A stretch of DNA of 64,000 bases from Trichostrongylus colubriformis. Its lineage: Eukaryota; Nematoda; Chromadorea; Rhabditida; Trichostrongylidae. The stretch spans positions 47,699,551 to 47,763,550 of the forward strand of contig OZ022260.1 in assembly GCA_963978905.1 (NCBI GenBank). Reading direction: 5' to 3'. Below the pieces are notes generated by a model. That model was not told the DNA's origin, searched no databases, and worked only from the letters and a program-made list of their open reading frames with translations. This document shows, in pieces, positions 12,680 to 25,408 of the stretch. Numbering within the stretch: the first letter of the stretch is position 1; every line of letters begins with the position of its first letter. Position numbers and translations under genes: made by a program.

Positions 12680-15600
12680 TCAGACGGCAGAATCTGTAAC
12701 CTTTCTTACGAGTTCCATCATCTTTGGATAATGTGGTACGTACTGAGTTTCGTGTCGGCTGATTACAGATGTTGTATATGACGTCAACAATCCACTAAGG
12801 AATGATACTATTTCTAAATCCGTATGGTCGCAGCACCACTTCACATATTGATCAACCTGTAATGAGAAGCAGAAAAGGATCAGAACTGAGAAAGAAGTCC
12901 AAGTTTTCTTATCAAAAACCTCGACTTGCTTTTTAGGTGTTATATTTATAAAGCCTAAGGTTTCGGCATTTCCTTTGTTGTCAGAAGACTTGAATTCCTC
13001 TATTTGTAAAGCAACGCTATGCTCGGTTAGTACATCAGTAGTGAACCAGATACGTTATTAGTGTACGGGAATGTAGCGACACGTGGCGCCCACTCCTCGT
13101 TTGCACGGTGCAGTGATCGAATCCCGCATCAGTGCCTGTCAAGGCCGACAATGCCTTCATCCCTGCGGGTTAGGTGAATGTGTACCAGGCTAAAAACACT
13201 GACTTGTACATTGGCTGGCCCCCGCAAGTCAATGTGTAGGCCAATCGCTGTCAGTGAAACGCTTGTGCTGAGTCCAGAGCCTCCGAGATTGTTACGATAT
13301 TTAGTCGACTAGCGTTTGGGCAAATCGCCTTCTTCAGGCCTGTAAAGTCGGAACATATCAGTGAACGAACGTCGAATACCCTCTTTCGAATCATAGAAAA
13401 AACCGGTCAAATCCACATTTTCATTAGGTCAGCAGGTTTTACTATTTCTCAGGATTGATTCACCCTTACTTTTCTTTAGTAATTTGGAATAGGGTATTTG
13501 ACGTGTTGTATCACTGATATATTTCGGCTTTACAGGCTCTGAAGAAGGCAAATTGCCGAAACGTTAGCCGAATAAATATCATAACACCGACTAAATATCA
13601 TAACAATCTCGGAGGCTCAGCACGAGCGTCTTACTGATCGTGTTTTAAATGCCGAGATCGCACATGAAGCAAATCGCTTTCACGTATCACCGCAATTCTG
13701 AATGGATGTAGAATGAGCGGTCCATAACGGCACATTCGGTGATCGCCGTACGATGGATCATCTTTGGTTTGAAGTCGTTGAAGCGCTTACCAACCCCTGC
13801 CACTGGCGTGCAAAGTGACGAGGGTAACAGGCGTTCCCGTTTCACTGCTAGAAGAGCAAGAATTTTCTTTTATTCATTAATGGCTAACTTTTCGGTACGA
13901 TTTTGTTAACTATTTCGAAGAGCAATTCTATATAAGACTCTAGAATGTACCATAGACAAATCTCAATCTAATAGCGGCATACACCTCCAACAGAGCCCCA
14001 CGGCTTGTTATGTGCATTCAGAGCCATTCAGACTTGTTGCAACGTTATGCAGGAAATAAAGATCTACTTTACAAAAAAATTACCGTCCACTCCACGCTGG
14101 TATGAGGTGAGACCAAGCTGCTAGGGCTGTCAGAAATAAGGATATGAATGTAGACCCAAGCTGGTAAAGAATCTGACACGATATCGGAAACTGGTCCTTG
14201 CCAGAGTGACAGCAGCTGATTCCTGTCTGGATATTTGACGCTAGGGCTCAGTTTTGATTCAACTGCCTCTAACAGACTGCAATAAAATGTTAGACTTTTC
14301 AAAACTACGACAAGCCATTAAGATTGTCGACAATCGTAAATTTCAGCAACACATGAAAAATGCAACACTTACACCTCGAGATCGGTGTGTAGACGCTGGC
14401 GAATAGAATCGCTAAGAGGGCGAAGTAGGCTAGCATTGATAAGAAACAGTTGAAGAATATAATCTGCGAGAGGCGGAAGAGAACCAGTGCGACGAATAGT
14501 TGATGGAAAGTGTGACGTGTGGAACTCCACTCGACCAATATAGGAAATCAACTCCTAAAAATTCAATAAGTATTTCAAGTGCCGTCAGTCTGATAGCCGC
14601 ACGGATGGGCACACATTACGAAAAATTCTACGCTTTTTCTCGCTGTCTGCCTTTCAGCTCTAATTCTATTTCTTTTTCATCATTAATCAATCGTAAAGTT
14701 ACCGACTATGTCATAGGGCCAGAGCCCAACTAAGATAGATACTCAATTTCTAGAACTTTTATGTCATATCTCAACATATCAAGTAGACATAAATAATTTG
14801 CTCACAATCGTACCTGCATATAGGGAGATATTTCCTTGTCACCCAGTACCTCACGATGCATCGCACCCACTATTGTGAATATACTTTCACGAATTGATTC
14901 CATGATAACTGCCACAGCATCAGACTCGAATGTTAGCAAGGCTGATGCCTTAGAAGGCCATTTAGTGGCGAGACCACTAGCCACTTCTAACAACTTGTAG
15001 TTTTTCAACTGGTCACTTCTCAGCCGATCCCCTGAAATCGTTCCACATTCACACAAACCAGTATATGGAGTCTCTCTGCAACCGCCAGGATTCCGTATCA
15101 CCTCCTGATCTGCTCGCGATGTTAAGTTATGACAACAGCACATTAAACATTGTCTGCGTACTGAACAATCGTTTCAGTCATCAAAAAGCAAATTTCAGCT
15201 GTGTAACTAGGTATGGAACAAGTCAGAATGTTTCTATAAAAATCTACTGAGAAGCAAAAGAAATGAACTGAAAAGTCTAGCTCCTGATCTATATGCTACT
15301 AGTACCCTTCCTTGCCAATGAATGACACTACGATGATCGGATTCCCAGTGACTTGTCAGGTCAGGAATCTATCTCTGTTCGTGAAAACTGAGGCACGACC
15401 CACGTCCGAAAGCACCCTTGACGGTTCATGTCTGACTATTCATTACTTCCATTACGCTGTTTGGTCCTGGAATCAAGCGATGTGGTAGGGACGATCGGAA
15501 GTCCAATAAGGAGCGAGCATTAGAATCGACGGTTCATTTCTTCGCAAGGGAGGGCGGGAATGTAATGAAACTTCTTCGACCCATGTACCATGAATAAAGT

Positions 15601-18600
15601 CTAATGGTGTTTCAGTAAAGCGCAGGATTACTGTCCATTTCCCGACGACTGGCAGAGCGAGGCCTACGGACTTTTATCGATCTCTCTCATCCCGCCACAC
15701 ACTCTCACCCAACTCTGTAGGCCACGCCCTGCCAGCCTTCGGGAACTGGACTGTAACTGCGGAAAATACCGAGGCTTTCAATCACTGGGAACTCTGAAGC
15801 TGATATTGATGTAAGGTAAGGGGGCTTCCAACCAACTTACCCAAAAGTAAATTTTCTGGATCTAATTTCATCTCAGACTCCAACCGCTTCGCAACCATGC
15901 TGAGACATTTTTGAATATTTCTTTCAGTCTCATCTCGAAGTTCATTGTCCCACTCAACTCGCTTCATCTCCTCTTCGATGGCCGAGGTCAACTGAGATAA
16001 AAATTAATGTTGAAGGTTGAGATCGCGAAGGTTGAGATACATCACTGCGGATATCGTAACAAACCAACCACATCGACGAAGACCCAATTCTGTGTTGTTG
16101 TGAAATCGTGTTGATCAACCGTGTGATGAAGTCTGCCCAAGGACTGACTCAAAATAGAATTTTTCAGTGGACGTAGAGCTTCAATAAGTGGTCCTGCGCA
16201 CTCTGGACGTGCGTTTAGAACACGACTCATTTGTTGAACAAATCTAAATTCGTGTAGAGAATTTGAACACAGAATTCCATTACAGAAGTTGAAGGCTCCA
16301 GAGGAATACGTGGTACCTTAGTCCAAAAGATGCATCAGAAGGAACACGAGCACGAAGAATGCGCGCAAGTTTCTCAACAAACTTCATCAATTGTGCTTTA
16401 CCTAAAAAACTATTCTTTTGTACCGGAAATGGGAATGTGTTATGCACATTTCTACCCGAAGCGAAAAGAACATCACTGAAACTAGATGATTCACCTAACA
16501 AGGCGCATTGTTCCAACTGTGAGTGTATAAGATTAACGCATTGCTGAAGGAGTCGCGCATTGTTTTCGGAGGATGATGATAATTCCATCAGTCTCATATC
16601 AACCTCTGCAGCTGCTGATGACAACTGCACCTCAAGCTCGGCTGTAATTGGGATGCAGAAATTCAACCACCAGTAAAGAAAATAATGCAACTAAAAAGAC
16701 CCAAAACAAGGGACCAAATAATCGCTGTTAGAGCACTTCATGAGACTAGGATACCTTCAAGCACTCCAAGATTTTCCAACGCTCTCGTAGCCGAAGCAAT
16801 CAACGAGGCATTAAGGCTCACGAGACCCCGACGCATATCATCGGCAGCAGATCGACGCACCTAAAAATGGGTGTCTATGTAAATGACCAATCACATACGC
16901 ATTTCGATACGCATAAGTCTATTTGATTCATCACCCTAGTCCCAGTCAAAGGAGCAGCAATCCGCCCACTTCAGAAATAGCAACGAAACACAACTACTTC
17001 TCAGAAATCCTAGCAAATCTTATATAAGCAATCAGTGCAGGAAAAAGGAGCCCCTCTTTATTCCGTGAAGAACGTAGGTATTTTGAACTGTATTACTCCA
17101 TCCGAACCCTGAGATAGTTGAATCACAACTGCACCTCATTTTCTACGGCTTTCAAACGTGTTGTCAAAGCCCCTCGTAGCCATGAGATCGACAAAAGATC
17201 TGCATTGTCCGAAACAACTCCTTTGATTTCGCTGACTATTTCAGATCGTTTTACGATTTCGTTTCGTTTTTCAAGAGAATCTAGCAGTTCCTCACACCTG
17301 AATAGACATAGAAAGAAATGACAGTATGAGCAGCCAGAGTAAATATAGCAATAAATTGATGGCTACCTAAGAGCATCTGTTACCAGATTCCTTTCCACAA
17401 TCAGCCCTTCAAGTTTGGCAGTCAAATGGCGGTAGTCATGCAGCAGAGAGTCAAGTGTTTTTGCGAATCTGAAATACGTTGGCAGACCGCAAAGTAGTCT
17501 CAAATCTTACGTGATTACCTGTCACAACTCTCGTATACTTCATTCATTTCTGAGTGAACATTGCGCTGTGTGCAATCTAAAGCCTCCAAAGCAGTCGTTT
17601 GCTCCAACAATCTTGACAAGTTTTCTTCAACCTGAACTCAGTTGTAGTATCTTTCTGAGAGACAACTGTTGAAGAGGGAGACGAATGTTGGAAATGATCT
17701 ACACCGCATAAGTTTTTCCAGGACAGTTACACGAAATGAACAGGCTCCTAAATACGTTCACCGGCTCAATAAAGGAAACCTCATAATTCGACGAGACACA
17801 CTAAGTTCCATACAGAGAAAAACTTTGTAACGGGTTGAAGCGAAACGGTCAAAGTATATCAGGTTGTTAAGGAAGCTGGGCACGGTTTTGTGCTTTCATA
17901 AGATAAATCCAAATTTCAGGGCACGTCAACCGAGATCGATTTTCATATTCTCCCTAAATAGCCAGAAAGTTGCCATTTCCGAAAATAGGCTTTCCTCAAA
18001 TCTCCATAAATTCTTCGAACTGCTAAGGAAAGTGTAAATTGCAGCGAAAAAAAAGCACTTTTTGTGCGACTTAACCTTATAAATTCCAGTTTGGTCGAAC
18101 CACAGCGAACAACTACATATGTGAGCATTACAAGATAAGGAGATAAAACATCAAATAGAACAGTTTGCTCTGATTTTAGAAGTAAAGAAATGAGAATAAG
18201 TTGTCCGAATTTGGAATTGATCAAAGCGCTTCAATTGAAATAGCAGAGAGCGATGCGCGTCTGTACTTACAGGGAATCTGAAAGTCTTTGCCTTTCCAGC
18301 TGTGATTGACCATCTCGTAGCTCCAACTCGCCAAATTTCAAAGAAATGGGTGCTGCGCAACTCCTCGGAGCAGCCAGCGACGCAGTTTTCACAGATCCGT
18401 CGTTCCAAAAACTGAAGGAATTGCAGGCTGGAACCCTTACCTGTTTGTCGCACCCGTCAGGTCTAGCGCTGAATATGCCCCACATTTCCTAACAACTGAA
18501 CAGCAGTTCGTCCAAAAACCATGATGATTTGGAGTTGACCTTTTACGATTTTACGTAATTTAAATCGACAGTTCTTTGTAAAATGGAGTATGTAAATATG

Positions 18601-19289
18601 CTAAATGTGCCAAAACTGTGACTAATCGAGTGCATATTCTGTGAAAAAAATGCAATCTGAGCCGTCTTATGATCTCTCGAAAGTAAAATTGCGAAAACCG
18701 GCGAAAACTTCCCTTACGACCTAATATTTTGTGAAATAGTTCACAGAATCCATTCAAACCAGAAATTCGATAATGAAAAAGTGGGACACCACCTACCCCT
18801 TTTCTGAGTTGACGATTCAGGGATTCATCAATCTGGCTTACCCGTTGGAGGATGTTCTCGGAAGTAAACTCATCGCAAGAAACGATTCTGTAGGAAAGCA
18901 ACATATCAGAATATCAAAAACGCAAAAGCTAATCACAAAAGCTAATTTGACTTGAGCAGTAGGCTGCATAGCGTCAAGATAGGCAAAATAGAAAGTTAGG
19001 AAATTTTTCGATAGACATCAAATTGATCTATTCAGAACAGCTGCAGCTGGTCACAACTGAAACTTTATTCGCTCTTATAAGTGAGCATAGCGGACCACAG
19101 ACGTCAAGCAGTATTCCCACTAAACTAATTCGTAGCGCTATCGAACCCCACATGCCCTCATTGGAAATACTGAATCCTACCACTCCACAGGAATGTAAAT
19201 ACGAAATCACCAAAGATTTACCTTTCAAGATAATTCTGCTCAGCTGCCCGTCCCCATATATAATCCTCCAAATCCGTCTCCACCGACAT
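12680..19289 (-). CDS. cogc-5: Conserved oligomeric Golgi complex subunit 5
   Basis: Subunit of the COG tethering complex for retrograde vesicle traffic within the Golgi; peripheral and cytosolic. Exon 1 starts MSVETDLEDYIWGRAAEQ at 19289 and splices in phase 2 to IVSCDEFTSENILQRVSQ (about 18810-18889), the start of the coiled-coil COG5 N-terminal domain. Further helical exons lie near 17525-17632, 17350-17465, 17140-17298, 16745-16861, 16320-16650, 16055-16250, 15795-15990, 14815-15035, 14390-14555 and 14080-14280. Alignable landmarks are LKNSILSQSLGRLHHTVDQ (human SLQPYEAAYLSKSLSRLFD), SPYMQ, FLINASLLRPLSDSIR (human FIRHASLIRPLGEGGK) and SPSSLVSPHTSVEW (human RAPAELKSPFQRAEW). The last exon (12680-12858) ends HYPKMMELVRKVTDSAV then TGA, matching the human end YPIMVQLLQKAM. 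Introns host two inverted-repeat elements. Length and order agree with full-length COG5. Confidence 0.
13263..13640. repeat. Fold-back repeat in a cogc-5 intron
   Basis: 13265-13350 (GAGCCTCCGAGATTGTTACG, then a block with GGCAAATCGCCTTCTTCAGG) recurs in inverted orientation at about 13525-13635 (CTGAAGAAGGCAAATTGCCG, then CAATCTCGGAGGCTCAGCAC). It is a non-coding inverted-repeat element. A region just to its left (13080-13140) has a weak tRNA B-box-like sequence on the minus strand. Confidence 0.
15632..15751. mobile_element. Short inverted-repeat element, family D (copy 1)
   Basis: The left CCATTTCCCGACGACTGGCA and GAGGCCTACGGA mirror the right CTGTAGGCCACGCCCTGCCA and CTTCGGGAACTGG. The centre has CACACACTCTCACCC. 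It shares the GTAGGCCACGCCCT terminus with the element at 57712. It lies in a cogc-5 intron. Confidence 0.
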
Positions 19290-19508
19290 CCTTGCTAATT
19301 CAACATTCAGTATAACGATTACTCAAAGCTAGCACTGATACAATGCAGTTTGAAACTGCGAGTGAATAAAAAAAGCACAAAAGCAGAATTTTTTCATAAT
19401 CTCATATTCAAATAACATAACAACATTGAATAAGAAACATGCAACACAACAACTAACGAGCTCTATGCGAAAAACATATAGAATTACGATCAGATTTTAA
19501 AAAAGTGA

Positions 19509-22500
19509 CTAGTCGTTGTGTGTTGTGGCAGCGGCTTTTTTGAGATTGTGTTTCTCTACCGATACCGGAGGCAGCAATTCCGAGATCTTTCCCTTAGCTA
19601 TAGTCTGCTTATTAGAGCCATCTCTCAACGTGAAAGATAGTCCTACACGAAATGGCATCGTGCGCATCAATGTCACCGTTGCACTAGCATTTTCCCCTGG
19701 CATGAGTAGTTCTTGTGATAGATCAAACCGTGCAACCTGAAATAGATAGTTTGGAGGCTATTTGAAACATGATCCTCGAGATAGTGAAATATTCTGCCAA
19801 CACATGAATGGAGAAGCAAGGAAACAAGAAAGGGACAAAGAAATGAGCTATTTCGAAGCAAAAAATAAGTGAAAACAAGAAACCTGATCCCAAGTGCTGC
19901 AGAAAAGTTTATCAGTGAAACCCGATCTAATGCCAACTTTTCGTCCGTTCTCCTCTTCACTAAGCAAGTATATCTCTGCTTTCACGTGATTTGTAACTTG
20001 TATTGCACCAACGTGACCCATCCACATTCCTGGAAAGTGCATTAAAAAGGTAAATAAGAAAGTTCAATCAGGACATAGATGAGCATAGTGACCCTGTCTT
20101 GATTCACTTTACCAAGAAGAACGGCACAATGAAACCAATAAGGATAAAGATTTCTGGCAAACAAGGACGGCCAACTAACCTCGTGAAACATGGTCTGCCT
20201 TCACTCCTCTGCACAATACACCACAATGGTCACCAGCCCGGACCTGGTAGAAAACCAATATACAACAAAGGCCGTGAAACGCCAGTTGATATAGCGGGAG
20301 AATCACCTCCTTGACACTTTTGCCAAAAACCTGGATATCGGATGCCGTCGTGAGCACTTCTCTTCCATCACCTTTTATTTCTAGTTTGTCACCCTTTTTC
20401 AGAACACCTCGCTCTATCGTACCAACGACCACGGTACCTAGATGAAATTATTCTGCTGACAGTAAGCAAAATTCTTATAAAAATTCATAAGTCAACGTTC
20501 ACCTCGTCCTGTTATAGCTACTCTGGAAGCCACAGGCATTACTAATGTTTCATCCTGAAGTACGTGAAATATTTGCAATAAACCGAAAGATGGTATACTT
20601 TCCAGCCAGAAACAAACCTCAATTCGTTGGGGATTGGGTAATGCATCAAGGGCGTCGAGCAACTTTGCTATGCTGGAAGTATCAACACTCTCAAGAGCAA
20701 GCAAGGCTGATCCACGAATTATAGGAGCGTTGTCGCCTATCAAAGAAAGCAATAAGAGATGAAAGATACACATTGAAGGGAAAAAAGTTCTCTTTAAAAC
20801 CACATAGGAAAAGCACTTACCGTCAAATCCATGAGCAGACAATAACTCTCGCGCCTCGAGTTCTACGAGATCAAGAACATCCTCTTCGACAAGGTCAGCC
20901 TTATTAATGTAGATAATTATGTGTTTTACACCGATCTGACGAGCCAATATTAGATGTTCCTGAAAGAAAGACCTTTTATAGAATGGGTTCAAGCTATAAA
21001 TACTAGATCAGTTTCATATATTAATTCTAGTTGTTGTAGCTTGAATTGATGAAGAAGTCATTCAACTCATCGCTTATGAAAGGGGTGAGAGATTTCTGAT
21101 TTCACTGTTTGGAATCTCAGACGCAATCATCAAACTCAAACCACTACCTCTCCCAATCTCATAATGACGTACTGTGGAGATGTGATCACACCTCCGTCAA
21201 TATTTACAACTAGATGTTGTGAGTAAAATTTCGACAGTCTCTAACGGCTTCGGCACCACTTTCACCGTACAAAAATATGTCGATTTCAACAGTTACCTTG
21301 CAGTGATCAGTACTAGAGGCCAATGACCATTGAACAGTTGAAGTTTTCAGGAATAAATTTTGACGAATAATGCTTAGAAGTAAAATCAGGAGTCGTCCCT
21401 GCCGTAATGATGCGCCTATGGCGCCTAAGAAGCCTCGCCATGTTTCTTCCAACCCTCTTACACACAACTGGTCCTTCAGAATGCATCCCTCCTCTTTTCT
21501 CGAACTCTTGGACCCGGCTTCGTTAGACGACACATTCCTGAGGCGAGGAGTAGCTCAGTAAGTCATTGCTCGGGTGCGGTGCCAAATGTAGCCACTGCTA
21601 ATTGCAATCTGTTTGATGTCCGGAAAACCTAGGCTGCCTTCATCTCTGCGATGCTGGCGGCAGGGCATAGCTCTGCACCTTCGCCCGTGCCACACTTCCT
21701 CGCACCCTTCGAACGCAGCCACGCCCTAACGCTGTCACCACACGCAAAGTATGAAGGTGACCTTCCAAACTAACATGCAAAATTAAATACCCAAAAATCC
21801 GGTGGATAAGTCTGCTCTCACGCGGTCGCGCGCGGCAGACGCAGACGCGGTTTTTAACCCATAACGGACGGGTGCGCCACATGGTTACTCCCGACATTTA
21901 AAATTATTTTTCTTCTAGTTTTGTAATATTTGCAAATAACCAATTATACACGCATACACTCCAAGTATTGAGGAATAACATATGTTTCTAGGACCGGTAC
22001 AGCGTAAATTTTCAACAAACATTATGTGAGTAACTTCAAATGCGATCCTTTCTGTTGTGCAAACAAATGACAACAATTGTTTTTAGTTACAAACAACAAT
22101 CCATTAGAATCCATAGGCTCCGATTCTGATTCCGAGGTACACTTCTTTCCCATCTGAAAAACCTCGCGCTCATCTTACTACTCGAAATGCATGACTTTTC
22201 TGCATTAGTATGTAAGTATAGAGAAGTACTGCGTACAACAGCATGAGGCGATACCACAACACAGCGATGATCTTTTTATCAGTAGCAACTGCACAAAAAG
22301 TCACAAAAATGACTAAATTGATAAGAATCGAAAAAAGATTTGATAAAAACGCGCTCGCCCACCGGCAATCCCGTCAAAAACGCCGCCGTCCGTTATGGGT
22401 TGCGTGTCAATGTGGCGCACCCGTCCGTTATGGGTTAAAAAACCAAAAATGGAGGATATTGAGGAAGCCGTTTGTGGATCAGAATTAGGAAGCGAGTAGC

Positions 22501-24402
22501 AAGTGGAGCTTGGATCCTAAGAAATACACAGAAGCTCCACTGTTGCCAGAGAAAAGCGAACGAGAGTGACGGAGAAGCGTTGTTCAACGGGGATTTCAAT
22601 GCTACGATGGTTTTGGCAATGAAACAGCAGTTGAATAAAAACATCTTTTTCTCATTTCAGTTATGATGATGGTGTACGAAGCCTTGCGGACTTTCTCCTT
22701 GTCTTTCTTCTGCTGACCGCGCTTCTGTTTGCCGCGTCAAGCTTTAGCACCTGTGCAAGCACTCCTTCAAGTCATCGAGCTGTTTGAAATACCCGAATAA
22801 GTCTTGAGCAACAATATTGGAAGGATTACGAAATAGGTGCCCTGAAATTTGTTATACACGTCCTTTTCTTGGAAAGAGATAGGCAGGCAGAGACTCAAGA
22901 TCGCGATGCACCGAGTCTTAAAAACGACAGAACTGTAGAAAATGCATATGATCTGTGTAGATTTATCTATGAGATCTTACGAAGATAATTCCTTTACTCC
23001 TCCCGTGTCCTGTTGCTCAAGAGTTATTCAGGTATTTCAAAGAGCTCGTGACTAGAAGGAGGGCTTGCACAGGTGCAAAAGCTTGACGCGACTAACAGAA
23101 GCGCAACCAGCAGAGGAAAGGCAAGGACAAAGACGCACGTCCGCGAAGCTTTGTACACCATCATCATGACAGGAATGAGAAAAGATCTTTATTAAACCGC
23201 GATTTCATCGCCAAAACCATCGTAACATTGAAAAGTCCGTTGGACAACGATTTTCCTTCTCGCTCGTTCGCTTTTCTCTGGCAACTGTGAAGCTTCTGTG
23301 TTAATGCTCCATTTGTATCTTGCTTATATACAACCCGTAGGTCATGGGGCCTCAATTTTCTCCATTTCTGGTTTTTTGAAGACTGTGTCTGCGTCTGTGC
23401 GCGCGACCGCGAGAGTATAAACTTATCTACCAGACTTTAGGGTACCACATCTGCACTCACTACTTTTGTCACCGAACCGAGTCTTTCTATCCCCTTGAGA
23501 GTAAATATTTGAGCATTCTGCAAACTACGCACAATTTTGGACTCCTTTGTTGGAATGAATTTGTTTATTGACAAACACCTCACCATGAACCCTTGGGTTT
23601 TTCGTGATGGTGATGAAGGCTCTTTTAAGTGTAATGGGCTACAAGAACTACCTTTTCGGGACAAAAGACAGCGTGAAAACTGCGCGAACGTACGCTGAAA
23701 TAACTTGATAGAATAGCCTTACTTGAGCACCTTAGTTTGAGCCATGACACCATCAGTGGCAGCGATTACCAAAATAGCAGCATCCATTTGTGCGGTACCG
23801 CAAATCATGTTCTGAAACAGGGCAAGGAAATTACACCAAAACAAAGTCTCAGAACGAAAACTTTTCAGGAAATTGTTGACCTTGATGAAATCCGAATGCC
23901 CTGGACAATCGGTATGGGAGTATCTCCTCGCTTTGCTTTCATAACCAATATGCGCTATATTAATAGTAATTCCCCGTTTCTTCTCTTCTTTAGCCTTGTC
24001 AATTTCATCGAACTTCACCGGTTTCGCCAAGCCTGCACGAGCAAAAATTTCAGTAGCCATATGGATCTTATATGGATCCACCTGCGAAGATTATCAAGCA
24101 AATGAAAACTAACAGAAAATATAAAAAAGAAAATGGAAAAACATACCTTGTTTACTCAATACATGAGTGATGGCTGCAGTGAGTGTTGTCTTCCCGTGGT
24201 CAATATGCCCAATTGTCCCAACGTTATAATTTGGTTTATTTGTGATTTGAGAAGATTGTGCGAAGCACCTTACTGAGTCATAACCGAGTAAATTTTCACG
24301 TATGAAGTTAAGTCGTAAATCCAGCAAAGAATTCTTGGGAAAGGATGAATATCTGCATAAACTTCGTGATATCCGTAGAACCAACGGGCAAGTGAATCCC
24401 AT
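19509..24402 (-). CDS. tufm-2: Mitochondrial elongation factor EF-Tu2
   Basis: Mitochondrial translation GTPase that delivers aminoacyl-tRNA. The chosen start (24402) gives a basic leader, [20 protein letters not shown], typical of a mitochondrial presequence. Motifs in order: P-loop [10 protein letters not shown], switch I KKRGITIN, switch [12 protein letters not shown] with the catalytic His, and NKADL (NKxD) on the exon at about 20825-20959. Domain 2 ([20 protein letters not shown]) and domain 3 ([24 protein letters not shown]) follow. Bacterial EF-Tu ends just after the position of GKISELLP; here about 20 residues follow ([20 protein letters not shown]). Nematodes have two mitochondrial EF-Tus: EF-Tu1 with a long (about 57-residue) extension for T-armless tRNAs, and EF-Tu2 with a short one for D-armless tRNA-Ser. 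The short tail fits EF-Tu2. The splice G/GC at about 24026 is needed to keep frame. The 2.8-kb intron (20960-23728) holds a large palindromic element. Confidence 0.
21629..21766. mobile_element. Family A element (copy 3)
   Basis: The left end AGGCTGCCTTCATCTCTGCG pairs with the right end GCAAAGTATGAAGGTGACCT. It is more diverged than the other copies, but the interior GCAGCCACGCCCTAACG run is shared with the family. It lies in the tufm-2 intron next to the large palindromic element. Confidence 0.
21800..23432. mobile_element. Large imperfect palindromic transposon (about 1.6 kb)
   Basis: It lies in the tufm-2 intron. The outer ends GTGGATAAGTCTGCTCTCAC/GCGGTCGCGCGCGG and GCGCGACCGCGAGAGTATAA/ACTTATCTAC are inverted copies. 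Inside, blocks at 22500-22770 (GAGAAAAGCGAACGAGAGTG, CAAGCTTTAGCACCTGTGCA) recur inverted at 23060-23290 (TGCACAGGTGCAAAAGCTTG, CTCGCTCGTTCGCTTTTCTC). A third pair, CCATAACGGACGGGTGCGCC at about 21860 and its inverse at about 22410, is nested in the left arm. No transposase was found, so it is non-autonomous. Confidence 0.
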
Positions 24403-25157
24403 ACTCACCAGCCGACACACTACTGCTCTCTGTAAGGGAAAGGGAAAGGATTGGAATTCCACATACATGAACGCTCGAAGCTATTTTGCGACTACAAACA
24501 AAAACGTGACGCTCGTATGCGAAGAACTCGAAGCGAGTGAAAAGAGCCACAGTCTGTCATTTTAGCGGTACTTCCTCATCTAATATCATCCCACAATTAT
24601 CACTCTGCTCATCCCAGTATATTGCGTACCTGAGCCTTATACACATGAGAAGGGTTGGGGTTAGCCTCTTAGATACTAAAGCAACAACCTTGGGCAAAAA
24701 AAGCGCCGGACGCCGAGCACAAAGGAAACCCCCATCTACAAAAGCACCTTCTCCTTGCGCTCTATGGCCCGGGAATCCTTCACATCCAAGGCTTTCGTGA
24801 AACTAGATCAATTCGGCAAAGGGCTCTGCGAATCCCACGCCCACAGCTCTTCCGGGTTTGGGTCTCTATGCTTCACTGTAATTTCACAATCAATGAAAGC
24901 CATAAGATTTGGAAAGAAGATACAAACACAGTCCCAGATATCCATGATCGCTCACAAAAAACTCAGTAAACTTAGCGATACAAAAGCTAGGATGCTAATG
25001 TAGTAGGGGGGGGGGCACTCCAATGTGAATCGGCACACGGCGCTACTACTTTTGCCTCGGCTTTTTGCCTAAGCCATAGTTGAGAGGGAACCCTTAACTG
25101 AGGGGGTACCTCCCACAGTTATGGCTTGGCAAAAATATACACTTAAGTACACAAGTT

Positions 25158-25408
25158 AAGGGTCAATTCAAGTCGTGGGGGGGGGGAGACGCAATTTTGC
25201 GTCAAGGTCGAAGCTCCTTTCCCTCCCTAGGCTTAGGCTAAAATTGATATCCTCTCCTTCCACATGAAAAAGCATCTGTCAAAGCATAGGTTTCATCTGC
25301 TTTAGCCTAAGCCTAGGGAGGAAAAGAAGCTCGACGTCGACGAAAATTTGACGCAAAGTTGCGTCTCCCCCCCCCCCCCCCCCCCCCGACTTGAATTGAC
25401 CCCAAGTT
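25158..25408. mobile_element. Fold-back element bounded by G/C homopolymer runs
   Basis: The left end is TTAAGGGTCAATTCAAGTCG, a T, ten G, then GAGACGCAATTTTGCGTC. The right end is the inverted copy: GACGCAAAGTTGCGTC, 21 C, then GACTTGAATTGACCCCAAG. The inner arms CCTAGGCTTAGGCTAAA and TTTAGCCTAAGCCTAGG also pair. No frame is supported. Confidence 0.

Noticed and set aside
18267..18485. Minus-strand frame ending in GELELRDGQSQLERQRLSDS with a GTAAGT donor
   Set aside because: It could be an exon, but the cogc-5 exons at about 18810 and 17632 join in phase without it and its start has no acceptor I trust.
24037..24081. Extension of the tufm-2 exon upstream ([12 protein letters not shown])
   Set aside because: Joining it to the P-loop exon breaks the frame. 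The later acceptor GTGCAG/GC gives the length and sequence expected of EF-Tu.
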